Notes: generated by a model not told the origin, from the letters alone. A stretch of DNA of 64,000 nucleotides from Shewanella algae (GCF_009183365.2 NZ_CP068230.1:2075001-2139000); one strand, 5' to 3'; counted from the first letter of the stretch, positions 9,201-17,521 are shown. Made by a program: numbers and translations.

Positions 9201-9694
9201 AGATAGACAGGGAAACCCGCAGTCGCTTCAAGGCGACTTTTGAGCAGGTCAATGCCGGACTGGGCGAGTTGTTTCCCAAGGTATTTGGTGGCGGCAGTGC
9301 CTATTTGGCACTGACAGATGATGATTTGCTCGATACCGGAGTGACCATCATGGCTCGGCCACCGGGCAAGAAGAACAGCACGATTCATCTACTTTCGGGT
9401 GGAGAAAAGGCACTGACGGCTTTATCATTGGTGTTTGCGATTTTCAGGCTCAATCCGGCGCCTTTTTGTATGCTGGATGAGGTCGATGCACCCTTGGATG
9501 ACGCCAACGTCGACAGATTCTGCCGCCTTTTGCAGGAGATGTCGGACAGCGTACAGTTTATCTATATCAGCCACAATAAACTCACCATGGAGATGGCTGA
9601 TCAGTTGATAGGTGTCACTATGCATGAGCCGGGTGTCTCTCGCATAGTCGCAGTCGATATTGAAGAAGCGGTGGCTATGGCCGACGCCGGATAA
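6269..9694 (+). CDS. smc: Chromosome segregation ATPase SMC
   Basis: This 1141-residue protein organises and segregates the chromosome as the SMC dimer of condensin. An N-terminal ATPase half holds Walker A GPNGCGKS (residues 31-38). It is followed by long Gln/Glu/Ala-rich coiled coils, with a hinge region near residues 500-620. The C-terminal half holds the ABC signature LLSGGEKALTALSLVFA (about 1040-1056) and Walker B FCMLDEVDAPLDDANVDRF. The length and the R-loop region MGTGLGPRSYAIIGQGTISRLIE match bacterial SMC rather than MukB. No scpA or scpB lies in the window. zipA starts 21 bases downstream, giving the smc-zipA-ligA order also known from Pseudomonas. Confidence 0.97.
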   Translation: MRLKQIKLAGFKSFVDATKIPFLNPLTAIIGPNGCGKSNVIDAVRWVLGESSAKHLRGDSMADVIFNGSSARKPVSVAGVELVFDNALGRIGGQYANYGEISVKRQVSRDGEALYFLNGQKCRRKDITDIFMGTGLGPRSYAIIGQGTISRLIECKPQELRVFIEEAAGISRYKERRKDTENRIRHTRENLERLGDIRSELGKQLDKLTIQAQAAKRYREYKQSERRLHAELLVMRFLELNEQAEAQNSEIERLETELAQQQAQKQELELSLTRQKLAQDELSEKEQRQVADFYHNNTEIARIEQQLKYLKERDKQQASELGALQQQITTLNEELTQAKQQEQTLDDSLQQHLPRQEELDEQQFELSQQYEAALSQSESLAGELQQAVTAVRDIKHQQELAATREQHLKQQHAQRSEQLDKLSARLQQPEADNGANPAELQQQVSLCESQLAAAKTDIERHGAELTKAQEALEQARQAEQQLVQRRSGLVGRLELISQWLEGAAQATQETQTALTQLWQEIQVEAGWEQVVEAWLGPLMRAAVYPDSKPFDGKGFAQTRRQSWGPVSASVNLSPWLNRVRWAESAQQASNLLEQGLAEGELILCRDGNLFAHDVKLTLAEDGQSLVKLTGEQGAIQAELDKLASESRQAQQQTTAAQDRFNELRQAQQLKSEALQQQQLALARAVMACEAATEQAARELRQRQQIEAEIAELKERLEQEQFELETLIESQFAADDTLYERQRQERLLSERHNEANQQKNSLKVSLSELERQLKTLNGTLAEQKTALALASQRRKQLTEQLQQAEHKRRELLDKPQQDADTAELQPLEQRLEGLLAQQHGMQTELERTRAKLAEQQQQLDSTALKQKQQLGQLEHLTQTISTLKLRREGLKGQADSQLAQLSEQQIKLHEVAANLPDEAEITPWQDQLESVRRKISRLGAINLAAIEEYEQQKERKAYLDAQDEDLNKALASLEEAIRKIDRETRSRFKATFEQVNAGLGELFPKVFGGGSAYLALTDDDLLDTGVTIMARPPGKKNSTIHLLSGGEKALTALSLVFAIFRLNPAPFCMLDEVDAPLDDANVDRFCRLLQEMSDSVQFIYISHNKLTMEMADQLIGVTMHEPGVSRIVAVDIEEAVAMADAG

Positions 9695-9715
9695 CCATAG
9701 GAAAACAGGTAACCA

Positions 9716-10684
9716 ATGGAAAATTTGCAACTGGTATTGTTTGTGTTGGGTGCGATTGCCATCATCGCCGTGCTGGTTCACGGTTTCTGGTCTATCCGCA
9801 AACAGCAGCCCAAGTCGCTTAAAGAAAATCCGCTGACAGGTTTCTACAAGGACCAGGCCCGGCGTGACAGCGAAGGTTTCGATGCCGATGGAATTGGTGA
9901 GGTGAGGGTGCGTAAAGTTTCGCCGGACGAGAAGCCGCCCAAGCTCAAGAGCAGCAAGTTGCGTAAACCTGGTTTCCAGCCGCCTCAGCAGGATGAAGTT
10001 GAAGGCGAACAGTCGTTTTCCCTCTCAGGCGCCAAACCCGAGCCGAGAGTGAACAGCAAGCCACAACGACAAGAGCCTGTGTTACATATCGATGATGAAG
10101 AAGATATTGCCGAAATGCAGATGGAGCTTGGGCTGGGTGCTGATAATCACAGCGACACTCAAACCACACCCCAGGCCGATCATCAGGTAAACAGCCAGCC
10201 AGAGCCACAACTTGCCACTGAACAACAGACCCGCGAGCAGGCCAAGGAAGAATCGCGCCACGATGAATTGCCCGATCCCACAGATGTTTTGGTACTGCAT
10301 GTGGTTGCCAAAGAGGGCGAGAGCCTCAGCGGCGCTGAGCTGCTGCCTTGCCTGTTGGCACTGAACTTCAAGTTTGGTGACATGAACATTTTCCATCGCC
10401 ATGAAGACAACGCCGGCACAGGTCGGGTGCTGTTTTCCCTGGCCAACATGGTTAAGCCCGGGGTGTTTGACCCGGACAACATGGAGCAGTTCAACACTCA
10501 AGGGATAGTTCTGTTTATGACCTTGCCTTGTCACGGTGATCCACTGATGAACTTTTCCATCATGCTCAATTCCGCCCATCAATTGGCGGATGATCTTGGT
10601 GCCGATCTGCTGGACGGCCAGCGTCAGCCATGGCATCAGGACACCAAACAAGCTTACCTGGGCCGTATTCGGGCTCAGGGCTGA
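9716..10684 (+). CDS. zipA: Cell division protein ZipA
   Basis: This 322-residue protein ties FtsZ to the membrane at the septum. Residues 4-25 (LQLVLFVLGAIAIIAVLVHGFW) form the N-terminal membrane anchor. It is followed by a basic stretch, then a long Pro/Gln-rich linker (about 60-185). The C-terminal FtsZ-binding domain (about 190-320) begins DVLVLHVVAKEGESLSGAELLPCLLALNFKFGDMNIFHRH. The gene follows smc by 21 bases with no terminator between them, so the two are likely co-transcribed. A terminator-like hairpin follows before ligA. Confidence 0.95.
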   Translation: MENLQLVLFVLGAIAIIAVLVHGFWSIRKQQPKSLKENPLTGFYKDQARRDSEGFDADGIGEVRVRKVSPDEKPPKLKSSKLRKPGFQPPQQDEVEGEQSFSLSGAKPEPRVNSKPQRQEPVLHIDDEEDIAEMQMELGLGADNHSDTQTTPQADHQVNSQPEPQLATEQQTREQAKEESRHDELPDPTDVLVLHVVAKEGESLSGAELLPCLLALNFKFGDMNIFHRHEDNAGTGRVLFSLANMVKPGVFDPDNMEQFNTQGIVLFMTLPCHGDPLMNFSIMLNSAHQLADDLGADLLDGQRQPWHQDTKQAYLGRIRAQG

Positions 10685-10719
10685 TATCCATCAGGGAGCC
10701 TGTGTGAGTCTCTCTATCC

Positions 10720-10745
10720 AAGGCCGCCTCTGCGGCCTTTGTTTT
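10720..10745 (+). terminator. Terminator-like hairpin between zipA and ligA
   Basis: A perfect 8-bp stem (AAGGCCGC / GCGGCCTT) with a CTCT loop is followed by TGTTTTG. It ends about 14 bases before the ligA ATG, so it could end smc-zipA transcripts or attenuate read-through into ligA. Confidence 0.6.
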
Positions 10746-10758
10746 GTGCGGAATTTTT

Positions 10759-12765
10759 ATGCAAGCCATTGAAAACGAAATTGATCAGCTGATAAGTACC
10801 ATTAACGAGCACAACATTCGCTACTATGTGGATGACAACCCCAGCATTCCCGATGCCGAATATGACCGCCTGATGCAGCGGCTCAAGATGCTGGAGGCCG
10901 AGCACCCTGAGCTGCAACGCAGCGACTCGCCAAGCCTCAGAGTCGGTGGTCTGGCGCTGGCCAAGTTTGAACAGGTGACTCACCTCAAACCTATGCTCAG
11001 TCTGGACAACGCCTTCAGTGAAGAAGACTTTGCCGCCTTCCATAAGCGGGTGACTGACAGAGTCGGCGAGTTCAGCTATTGCTGCGAGCCCAAACTCGAT
11101 GGTCTGGCGGTCAGTATCCTCTATCGCGATGGTGTGCTGGAGCGCGCCGCCACCCGGGGCGATGGCGCGGTCGGTGAAGATATTACCGAAAACGTTCGTA
11201 CCATTCGGGCGGTGCCGCTGAAACTCAGGGGCGATGATTATCCGCCGCTGTTGGAAGTGCGCGGGGAAGTATTCATGCCCAAGGCGGCCTTCGAGGCGCT
11301 CAACGAGCGTAACCGGGTCAAGGGAGACAAGCTGTTTGTCAATCCGCGTAATGCCGCCGCCGGCAGTTTGCGGCAGCTGGACTCCAAGATCACTGCCTCC
11401 CGGGCACTGGCGTTTTACGCTTATGCATTGGGTGTGGTTGAGCCGGAATCCTTCCCGCTGGCGGACACCCATCTTGGGCAGTTGCAGCAGCTTAAAACCT
11501 GGGGATTGCCGGTCAGCAGTGAGATCCGCCTTGCCAAGGACCTCAGCGAAGTGGATGACTACTACCGGGATATTATGGCGCGCCGCAGTGCTTTGGCCTA
11601 TGAAATCGATGGTGTGGTATTCAAGGTCAACAGTATAGAAGCACAGCAGACACTGGGATTTGTCTCCCGTGCACCGCGCTGGGCCATCGCCTATAAGTTT
11701 CCGGCCCAGGAAGAGATGACTCTGCTCGAAGGGGTCGACTTTCAGGTAGGCCGCACCGGCGCCGTGACACCGGTCGCCAGGCTCAAGCCTGTGTTTGTCG
11801 GTGGGGTGACAGTTTCCAACGCCACCTTGCACAACGCCGACGAAATCGCCCGCCTTGGGGTTAAAGTTGGCGATACTGTGATCATTCGCCGCGCCGGTGA
11901 TGTTATCCCGCAAGTGGTTGCCGTGGTGCCGGAAAAAAGACCTGAGGGTGCCAAAGAGATCAGTTTCCCGGAGCAATGCCCGGTTTGTGGTTCTCAGGTA
12001 GAACGCCTCGAGGGCGAAGCCGTGGCCCGCTGCACAGGTGGCCTGTTCTGCGAAGCGCAGCGCAAGGAAGCCATCAAACACTTTGCCTCCCGCAAGGCGC
12101 TGGATATAGACGGCATGGGCGACAAGATAGTCGAGCAGCTGATCGATAAGGAGCTGGTAGAGAGCCCGGCGGATCTGTTCTCACTCACGGCTTCGGCCCT
12201 GACCATGCTGGAGCGGATGGGGCTCAAGTCGGCCACCAATCTGGTGCAGGCCATAGAAGCGGCCAAACAAACAACCCTGGCCAAGTTTCTCTACGCTTTG
12301 GGGATCCGTGAGGTAGGCGAGTCTACCGCTGCCAACCTGGCACGGCACTTTAAAGAGTTGGATGCCCTGAAGCAGGCGAGTGTCGAGCAGCTTATCGAAG
12401 TGGAAGATGTCGGTACCATAGTGGCTCAGCATGTGGCGCACTTCTTTGCTCAGCCCCACAACCTTGAGGTGATAGATAAGCTGCTGGCCGCCGGGGTGAC
12501 CTGGCCGGCCATCGAAGCGCCGTCTGAAGACGAGCAACCGCTCAAGGGGCAGACCTGGGTATTGACCGGCACCCTGAGCCAGATGAGCCGCACTGACGCC
12601 AAGGCGCAGCTGGAGGCGCTCGGCGCCAAAGTGTCCGGCAGTGTTTCCAAGAAGACAGACTGCGTGGTGGCCGGCGAGGCCGCTGGATCCAAATTGACCA
12701 AGGCCAATGAGCTGGGGGTCAAGGTGTTGGATGAAGCCGGCCTGCTGGCGCTGCTGCAGCCCTGA
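10759..12765 (+). CDS. ligA: NAD-dependent DNA ligase LigA
   Basis: This 668-residue enzyme seals nicks in replication and repair using NAD+. The adenylation lysine is K112 in CCEPKLDGLAVS. The NTase domain is followed by the OB fold (VGRTGAVTPVARLKPVFVGG). Next come a four-cysteine zinc finger (CPVCGSQVERLEGEAVARC...C), helix-hairpin-helix repeats and a C-terminal BRCT domain (LKGQTWVLTGTLSQMSRTDAKAQLEALGAKVSGSVSKKT). The ATG at 10759 gives the usual N-terminus MQAIENEIDQLISTINEHN. A weak GCGGA serves as ribosome binding site, and it overlaps the 3' side of the hairpin region. Confidence 0.97.
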   Translation: MQAIENEIDQLISTINEHNIRYYVDDNPSIPDAEYDRLMQRLKMLEAEHPELQRSDSPSLRVGGLALAKFEQVTHLKPMLSLDNAFSEEDFAAFHKRVTDRVGEFSYCCEPKLDGLAVSILYRDGVLERAATRGDGAVGEDITENVRTIRAVPLKLRGDDYPPLLEVRGEVFMPKAAFEALNERNRVKGDKLFVNPRNAAAGSLRQLDSKITASRALAFYAYALGVVEPESFPLADTHLGQLQQLKTWGLPVSSEIRLAKDLSEVDDYYRDIMARRSALAYEIDGVVFKVNSIEAQQTLGFVSRAPRWAIAYKFPAQEEMTLLEGVDFQVGRTGAVTPVARLKPVFVGGVTVSNATLHNADEIARLGVKVGDTVIIRRAGDVIPQVVAVVPEKRPEGAKEISFPEQCPVCGSQVERLEGEAVARCTGGLFCEAQRKEAIKHFASRKALDIDGMGDKIVEQLIDKELVESPADLFSLTASALTMLERMGLKSATNLVQAIEAAKQTTLAKFLYALGIREVGESTAANLARHFKELDALKQASVEQLIEVEDVGTIVAQHVAHFFAQPHNLEVIDKLLAAGVTWPAIEAPSEDEQPLKGQTWVLTGTLSQMSRTDAKAQLEALGAKVSGSVSKKTDCVVAGEAAGSKLTKANELGVKVLDEAGLLALLQP

Positions 12766-12851
12766 GCTTTATTTCTCTGTTTAAGCCCCGCCAAGCTGCG
12801 CAACGTAGATCAGATAAGGATCGGTTGACCGAACCTCCTGATGAGAGACAG

Positions 12852-12883
12852 TCGGAAACCTGTTTGTAGGTTTCCGATTTTTT
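12852..12883 (+). terminator. Strong Rho-independent terminator downstream of ligA
   Basis: A perfect 10-bp stem (TCGGAAACCT / AGGTTTCCGA) with a GTTTGT loop is followed by six T. It stands 87 bases after the ligA stop, within the remnant described above. It can serve as the ligA terminator. Confidence 0.85.
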
Positions 12884-13195
12884 ATGTCTATTCAAAACTG
12901 CTTTGCCGACTTTGGTTATAACTTGGTGAGACGAGAAGCGAGCCAAGCGGCAGTAGAGCATGGTCGAATGCCCAATGAAATCAGCTTTAAGTACGCTTGT
13001 CAGTTCATCGCAAGTCAGCTCAAAGTCATGAGCAAAGCGGTGTCACCAGGTAATACGCCGAAGCGTCTAAACAGTCTGCGAGGAGACTTGTCCATCCTTT
13101 TTATAGACAAACGCCCTAAGCCAAATCGGCCCAGGGCGGTAAAAATATCAAAGACCCGATATCCTGTTAATCACAAGGCAGCTCCGCTTAAGTGA
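12884..13195 (+). pseudogene. 3' remnant of an IS4-type transposase gene
   Basis: The frame encodes about 103 residues. From about 12916 it reads YNLVRREASQAAVEHGRMPNEISFKYACQFI and ends KTRYPVNHKAAPLK. This resembles the C-terminal end of IS4-family transposases, where a YNLIRRE-like motif carries the last catalytic Glu and the tail is basic. The N-terminal catalytic Asp residues and most of the protein are missing. There is no ribosome binding site and the frame starts inside the terminator T-run, so it is not expected to be translated. Family assignment is by eye; other DDE families are possible. Confidence 0.65.
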
Positions 13196-13442
13196 ACTAC
13201 GTTGCGCTAAGCTGCGGGGCTTTTTTATGTTCACTTAGCATCAACTGACCCGAGTTGATAAGGACTCTTAACATTTCAGACTCAAAAAAGCCAAACAGTC
13301 TGTTCAAGCCCCCCTTATTTAGCTTATTTGCCTTACACAACTTGAATTGCGCCGCCGCAGGACCCACCTCATTGTTTTGGAAGATGCTTCGGACTCAAGG
13401 CCTGTAGGTTCATCTGCCTAGAAGCCGGGGTCAGTCACAAGC

Positions 13443-14000
13443 GTGAGCGCTTTCGGTTACTTTTTTATGATGGCTGCGCCAGGCCCTGTCTGGGTGAGTC
13501 ACAATGATGGAATTCTGCCCTTGCTTAAATTTGAACATGTACGCTGGCTCGACAATAACGGGCATATCAAGCCGCCGTTACTGCTTTACATCATAGTGCT
13601 GTTTCTGGCCCGCGGCTGGTGTGTGTTTGCAGCGTCTCTGACCCAGGCCAGCGACAGGGCTGCTCTGGTGCGGCTGTTTTATCCGGAAAAGAGCGACTTC
13701 CTATTGGCTCTGGCCGCCGGCGCCGGCGCCTTGCTGGTCTATGGTTTGATCGTGGCGGAACGTAAACGGGTATTTGAGGTGGTGATCCCACTATTTCGGC
13801 AAATTCGTTGGTGGTTGGCGCTGTTGCTGGGGATAGACGGCATGCTGCTTATTCAACGTCTTGGTCACAGCGACTGGCTGTTCAGTTGGAATTTGGCGCT
13901 GGATGCCTTGCTGCTGTTCTGGTCTTTGCTGTACCTCGCCAAGTCGGCTCATTTGCGCCACTATTTGAACGACTGGCAAAAACAAGACAAGTTGGAGTGA
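13443..14000 (+). CDS. DUF2919 (YfeZ-like) inner-membrane protein
   Basis: This membrane protein is up to 185 residues long. The hallmark is LDNNGHIKPPLLLYIIVLFLARGWCVFAASL, which matches the start of DUF2919/YfeZ proteins. Four hydrophobic helices are visible (about 45-65, 83-103, 120-137, 145-165). Function is unknown. The frame opens at GTG 13443, but the family motif begins only around residue 28, so TTG 13521 or ATG 13467 are alternative starts. None has a strong ribosome binding site. It lies alone downstream of the IS remnant. Confidence 0.7.
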   Translation: MSAFGYFFMMAAPGPVWVSHNDGILPLLKFEHVRWLDNNGHIKPPLLLYIIVLFLARGWCVFAASLTQASDRAALVRLFYPEKSDFLLALAAGAGALLVYGLIVAERKRVFEVVIPLFRQIRWWLALLLGIDGMLLIQRLGHSDWLFSWNLALDALLLFWSLLYLAKSAHLRHYLNDWQKQDKLE

Positions 14001-14278
14001 CATACAAGGCAAGGTTGGCAGTTTTTTGCTATATAAAACAGAGACCCCTTGGCATATTTCGGCTTAAATAGTTATCAATTGCAACTATTTTGGATGAAAT
14101 ATGAACAGAAAAGGGCTTCAGCGGCCGTTTAGGAACTAAAACACTGTCAAATATGCTGTTTTTGTCATAAATTTGGCGCTGAAGTCTTACGCTTGGTTTT
14201 CAATGGTCTATAGTTAAGACTCTTGGGTATTGGTTTTTAAAACCTTGTTTATCAAGTTGTTCTCTGGAGAAACTTTGA

Positions 14279-15487
14279 GTGGCCAAAGCTGAAAGGATCC
14301 ATCTCCCGCTGTCACGCCTGCAAACCGGCATTACAGTCAAGTTGCCTCTGTCCTGGACAGATCATCCCTTTTTGTTCAATCGTATAGAAATCAAAGATGC
14401 CAGCCAGATAGAGATGATCCGTAATCTCGGGGTGCCCTATGTCATCTTGCTCTCCGACGAGGAGCTGCTCAATGATGTGATTGAAGAGGAAGACGAGGCG
14501 CAGCAGGCAACAGAGCAAACAAAGGACAATAAACCGGATCCCAAAGCCTCTGCCCGCAAGGCGATACGCAAGAGCCAGGGGCGTTTTTTGAATGCCATTA
14601 ATGACAGTCGTACCGTGGTCAGTAAGTTGGTGTCCGATCCCGAAGGCGCCGTTCGTGAAGCCTCAGCTCTGGTAGAGCTGATGCTGGAGCATCTGTTGGA
14701 ATCCGATAATCCCAAGTTGGCCTTGGTGTCCAGTGGTGAAGGCGCTCCCAGCGTGACTCAGCACGGGATATCGGTGGCGGTACTGGCCTTGATGATCGGT
14801 CATTCGCTTGAGTTGTCCAAGGACAAGCTGAGGGATATTGCTCTGGGGGCACTGCTGCACGATATAGGCAAACTCAAGGTGCCCGATGCCATCAGGCGCA
14901 AGCGCGGCCCCTTGAGCCCCCATGAAAGCAATTTTCTCTCCATGCATCCCAATTTTGGCTATGACATGCTCAAGCGCAGTGGCCTGTTCGGCAATGAGGT
15001 ACTGCATATAGTGATGCATCACCATGAGTTTATCGATGGCTCAGGCTACCCCGATGGGCTCAAGCTGACCAAGCTGCCCCTGACCACTCAGATAGTGGCA
15101 CTGGCCAATGACTATGACAGCCAATTGGCGCGTCAGGAGATGGTGTCACCGCAAATTGCCCTGGGTTATCTGTTTAAAAATCGGGTCGGCCAACATCAGG
15201 AGCAGTTGATTTCGGCGCTGGTCAAGGTGCTGGGTATATATCCGCCTGGCACCCTGGTGAGTCTGTCTGACAACAGTGTCGGCAAGGTGATGATGACGAC
15301 CGCAGAGGTGCGACAACCCCAGGTCTGGGCCTGTAAACGCGATGGCAGCGAGCCTAAGTTGCGCTTTCTGATGGATGAGGAGGTCAGCGTGGAGGCCGTG
15401 CTCAAGTCTGATGAACTGACCGAAGGCGCCTCAAAAACCCTGCAAACCGGTGCCAGCATCAGTTTCTATTTTAGCGCCCTGGAATAG
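14279..15487 (+). CDS. HD-GYP domain protein (probable cyclic di-GMP phosphodiesterase) with DUF3391
   Basis: The protein has 402 residues. Residues about 5-130 resemble the DUF3391 domain often found before HD-GYP domains. The catalytic domain has HDIGK (194-198), the HHHEFIDGSGYPDGL run (from 247) and the downstream DYDSQ region. These metal ligands and GYP-type residues are intact, so it probably hydrolyses cyclic di-GMP and so affects motility or biofilm. The start is GTG 14279, immediately after an in-frame TGA, with CTGGAG about 9 bases upstream. No N-terminal membrane segment is present, so it should be cytoplasmic. Confidence 0.88.
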   Translation: MAKAERIHLPLSRLQTGITVKLPLSWTDHPFLFNRIEIKDASQIEMIRNLGVPYVILLSDEELLNDVIEEEDEAQQATEQTKDNKPDPKASARKAIRKSQGRFLNAINDSRTVVSKLVSDPEGAVREASALVELMLEHLLESDNPKLALVSSGEGAPSVTQHGISVAVLALMIGHSLELSKDKLRDIALGALLHDIGKLKVPDAIRRKRGPLSPHESNFLSMHPNFGYDMLKRSGLFGNEVLHIVMHHHEFIDGSGYPDGLKLTKLPLTTQIVALANDYDSQLARQEMVSPQIALGYLFKNRVGQHQEQLISALVKVLGIYPPGTLVSLSDNSVGKVMMTTAEVRQPQVWACKRDGSEPKLRFLMDEEVSVEAVLKSDELTEGASKTLQTGASISFYFSALE

Positions 15488-15604
15488 CTTGCAACCCGCT
15501 TTCTCTTGCCGTGAGCGGCCAAAGTTTGGCCACTCATAGGCCCACCTCTGGTTTTTATTGTTATTTGTCTTATGCTTGAGCTCGGTTGACAACGGAGTAG
15601 GGCG

Positions 15605-16426
15605 ATGAAACATATTGCGGTTTGGGGCTGCGGCTGGTTTGGTTTGCCACTGGCGAAGGAACTGCTGGCCAGAGGCGTTAAGGTTTGCGGCAGTAAGCGT
15701 ACCGAGGAGGGCGCGGATCTGTTGAGAAAAGAGGGGATGGATGCCGTAACCCTCAATCTTGCTGAGCCTGCACCTTTACCTTCGTTACCGGATGGCTGTG
15801 ATGCCTTGGTGCTCAATATCCCCCCCGGCCTCAGGCGCGGCGCCAATGATTATCTGTCCTCTCTCGAGCGTTTATTGCCTGTGATTGCAGCAAGTTCCAT
15901 CAAACGTCTGTTGTTTATAAGTAGTTCAGGGGTTTACCCACAGTCTCAGGGCGTGGTCACAGAGGCAACATCTGTTGATGCTCCATCTGACAGCTATTCC
16001 GGCACCTTGGCGATGGCTGAGCAGAAGATACTGGCGCTTGCCAATGAAGGTCTCAAAGTCACTGTCATCCGATTTGCCGGCTTGGTCGGACCTGGCCGTC
16101 ACCCCGGGCGCTTCCTGGCCGGCAAAACAGGGCTGCCCGGAGCAAACGCCGTGGTGAATCTGGTGCATCTCGATGATTGCATAAAGGCCTGCCTGCAGTT
16201 ATTGACCGCTGCTAACCCCGGGGCCATCTATAACCTTTGTGCGCCGTGTCATCCAACCAGGCAAGAATTTTATCCGCTTGCCGCCAAGGTGCTTGGCTTG
16301 GCATCGCCTGAGTTTGCAACAGGGAGTGAAACCGGTAAGTGGGTGGATGGCTCTCTCATCTGCCGCGAGCTTGACTTTGAATACAGTTACCCCGAGGCTG
16401 ATAGCCTTATTGCCGCTTGCCAATAA
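15605..16426 (+). CDS. NAD(P)-binding Rossmann protein, atypical SDR / YeeZ-like
   Basis: This 273-residue protein starts MKHIAVWGCGWFGLPLAKEL, a GxGxxG nucleotide-binding loop at residues 8-13. It has the SSSGVYPQSQGVVTE stretch of the extended SDR/NAD-dependent epimerase class. The usual YxxxK is not evident, which fits the atypical (YeeZ-like) group. Substrate unknown. GGAG lies 10 bases before the ATG. It is followed 35 bases later by the dsbA gene and may share its transcript. Confidence 0.75.
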   Translation: MKHIAVWGCGWFGLPLAKELLARGVKVCGSKRTEEGADLLRKEGMDAVTLNLAEPAPLPSLPDGCDALVLNIPPGLRRGANDYLSSLERLLPVIAASSIKRLLFISSSGVYPQSQGVVTEATSVDAPSDSYSGTLAMAEQKILALANEGLKVTVIRFAGLVGPGRHPGRFLAGKTGLPGANAVVNLVHLDDCIKACLQLLTAANPGAIYNLCAPCHPTRQEFYPLAAKVLGLASPEFATGSETGKWVDGSLICRELDFEYSYPEADSLIAACQ

Positions 16427-16461
16427 AAAGCGTGACTAAAAACAGAACAAGAGGAAACCCT

Positions 16462-17082
16462 ATGTCTTTTTTATCCAGAATGGTGAGAGCCTTGCCGCTG
16501 ATACTCTTGGCCTTCGGCAGTTTCAGTGCCAGTGCGGCCGATTTTCAGGAAGGGCGCGATTATGTCAAGGTGCCAGGGATCCCGGAAGCCAAGAGTGGCA
16601 TAGTCAGAGAGTTTTTCTCCTATAACTGCCCCCATTGCTATCACAAGGATCCCTTGATGCAGCAAACAGCAGCCCTGCTGAAGGGGAAACTGGATTTTGA
16701 ACGAACCCCGGTCGGTGCCGGGCGCCCCTCCTGGATCCTCAGTCAGGAAGCTTATTATCTGGCGCAAAAATTCAGGATAACCGATCAGGTGCACGGCAAT
16801 ATTTTCAACAGGATCCATGAGAAACATCAGGCCTTTGATCGGCCGCAGCAGTTGAAGGATTTCTTCTTGGCGCAGGGGGTCAATGAGCGAGAGCTTAACC
16901 AAACCTTGGGCTCGGCCGACAGCAAGCTGGCGTTGGCCAATTATGATACCCAGACTCAGCTCTCCGGGATCCGTGGTGTGCCTTCACTCTTGGTCAATGG
17001 CAAGTATTTGATCACCTCCCAAAGCTCAGATCCCAAGGAGCTGGCAGCGCTAGTCCTCTATTTGAACCAGGAAGCGCCATAG
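16462..17082 (+). CDS. dsbA: Periplasmic thiol:disulfide oxidoreductase DsbA
   Basis: This 206-residue protein puts disulfides into exported proteins. A signal peptide (MSFLSRMVRALPLILLAFGS, cleavage after about residue 25, SASA|AD) is followed by the thioredoxin-fold core. The active site is C56-P-H-C59 in FFSYNCPHCYHKD, the same dipeptide as E. coli DsbA. The cis-Pro loop is GVPSLLVNGKY. ATG 16462 is chosen because AGAGGAAA precedes it and it starts the signal peptide; the frame extends 15 codons further without support. It ends in a strong terminator. Confidence 0.88.
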   Translation: MSFLSRMVRALPLILLAFGSFSASAADFQEGRDYVKVPGIPEAKSGIVREFFSYNCPHCYHKDPLMQQTAALLKGKLDFERTPVGAGRPSWILSQEAYYLAQKFRITDQVHGNIFNRIHEKHQAFDRPQQLKDFFLAQGVNERELNQTLGSADSKLALANYDTQTQLSGIRGVPSLLVNGKYLITSQSSDPKELAALVLYLNQEAP

Positions 17083-17119
17083 CGACCACTTTGCAAATGC
17101 AGTCAAGAAAATGCAATCA

Positions 17120-17143
17120 AGAGGCCGAATGGCCTCTTTTTTT
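17120..17143 (+). terminator. Rho-independent terminator of dsbA
   Basis: A 7-bp stem (AGAGGCC / GGCCTCT) with a GAAT loop is followed by six or more T, 38 bases after the dsbA stop. Confidence 0.92.
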
Positions 17144-17521
17144 ACGCCTTTTGGGCATTATCTGCCGAGCAAATTCAGACAAGAGCCTGAATGGTCAATT
17201 TATCTAAGAGTTTATTCCACCTCGGTTCGATAAAAGCGTTTATGGCAGCTTTGGGTGCTTGTTCGACCCTTCCCATGGCGGAGAAGGGCCGCTTCCTGAT
17301 GCAAACCATCCTGAAAATCACTTCGACATTGGTCTAATAATAAGCGCCAATTAAACGAGCGTTTTATTGGCGTATTTTGTTTTAACCAGCTGATAAATAT
17401 TGGATTTTTACAATTGTTATTAATGTGTAAATTTGGGGTTAGACTAAGGTCTTGATTGTGGCACTCCCGGCGGTTGCTAGATTAACTGTGACTTAATAAT
17501 TATTACCACAGGGGAGTCGCT
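17144..17521 (+). other. Intergenic region upstream of the symporter, with a stable hairpin
   Basis: No gene is visible in these 378 bases. At 17345-17372 there is a long hairpin: CGCCAAT pairs with ATTGGCG, with an inner AAAC/GTTT stem and GAGC loop. It is followed by a T-rich tract (TATTTTGTTTT). It could be a terminator of a short transcript or a regulatory palindrome. The AT-rich part (17395-17515) most likely carries the promoter of the symporter operon. I could not fix -35/-10 boxes with confidence. Confidence 0.45.

Larger units (their letters stand above)
12783..13222 (+). mobile_element. Internally deleted insertion-sequence remnant with inverted ends
   Basis: A 26-base end at 12783-12808 (begins AAGCCCCGC, ends GCGCAACGTAG) is repeated in inverted, imperfect form at 13197-13222 (CTACGTTGCGC ... 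GCGGGGCTT). The blocks of 11 and 9 bases at the two sides match exactly. Between them lie the ligA-side hairpins and the 3' end of a transposase frame, whose stop codon sits just before the right inverted end. About 440 bases remain, so most of the element has been lost. No clear target duplication was found. It is immobile on its own. Confidence 0.55.

Noticed and set aside
10714..12081. 455-codon open frame antisense to ligA
   Set aside because: It mirrors the strong codon bias of ligA, has no ribosome binding site, and the opposite strand encodes a complete, well-conserved ligase.
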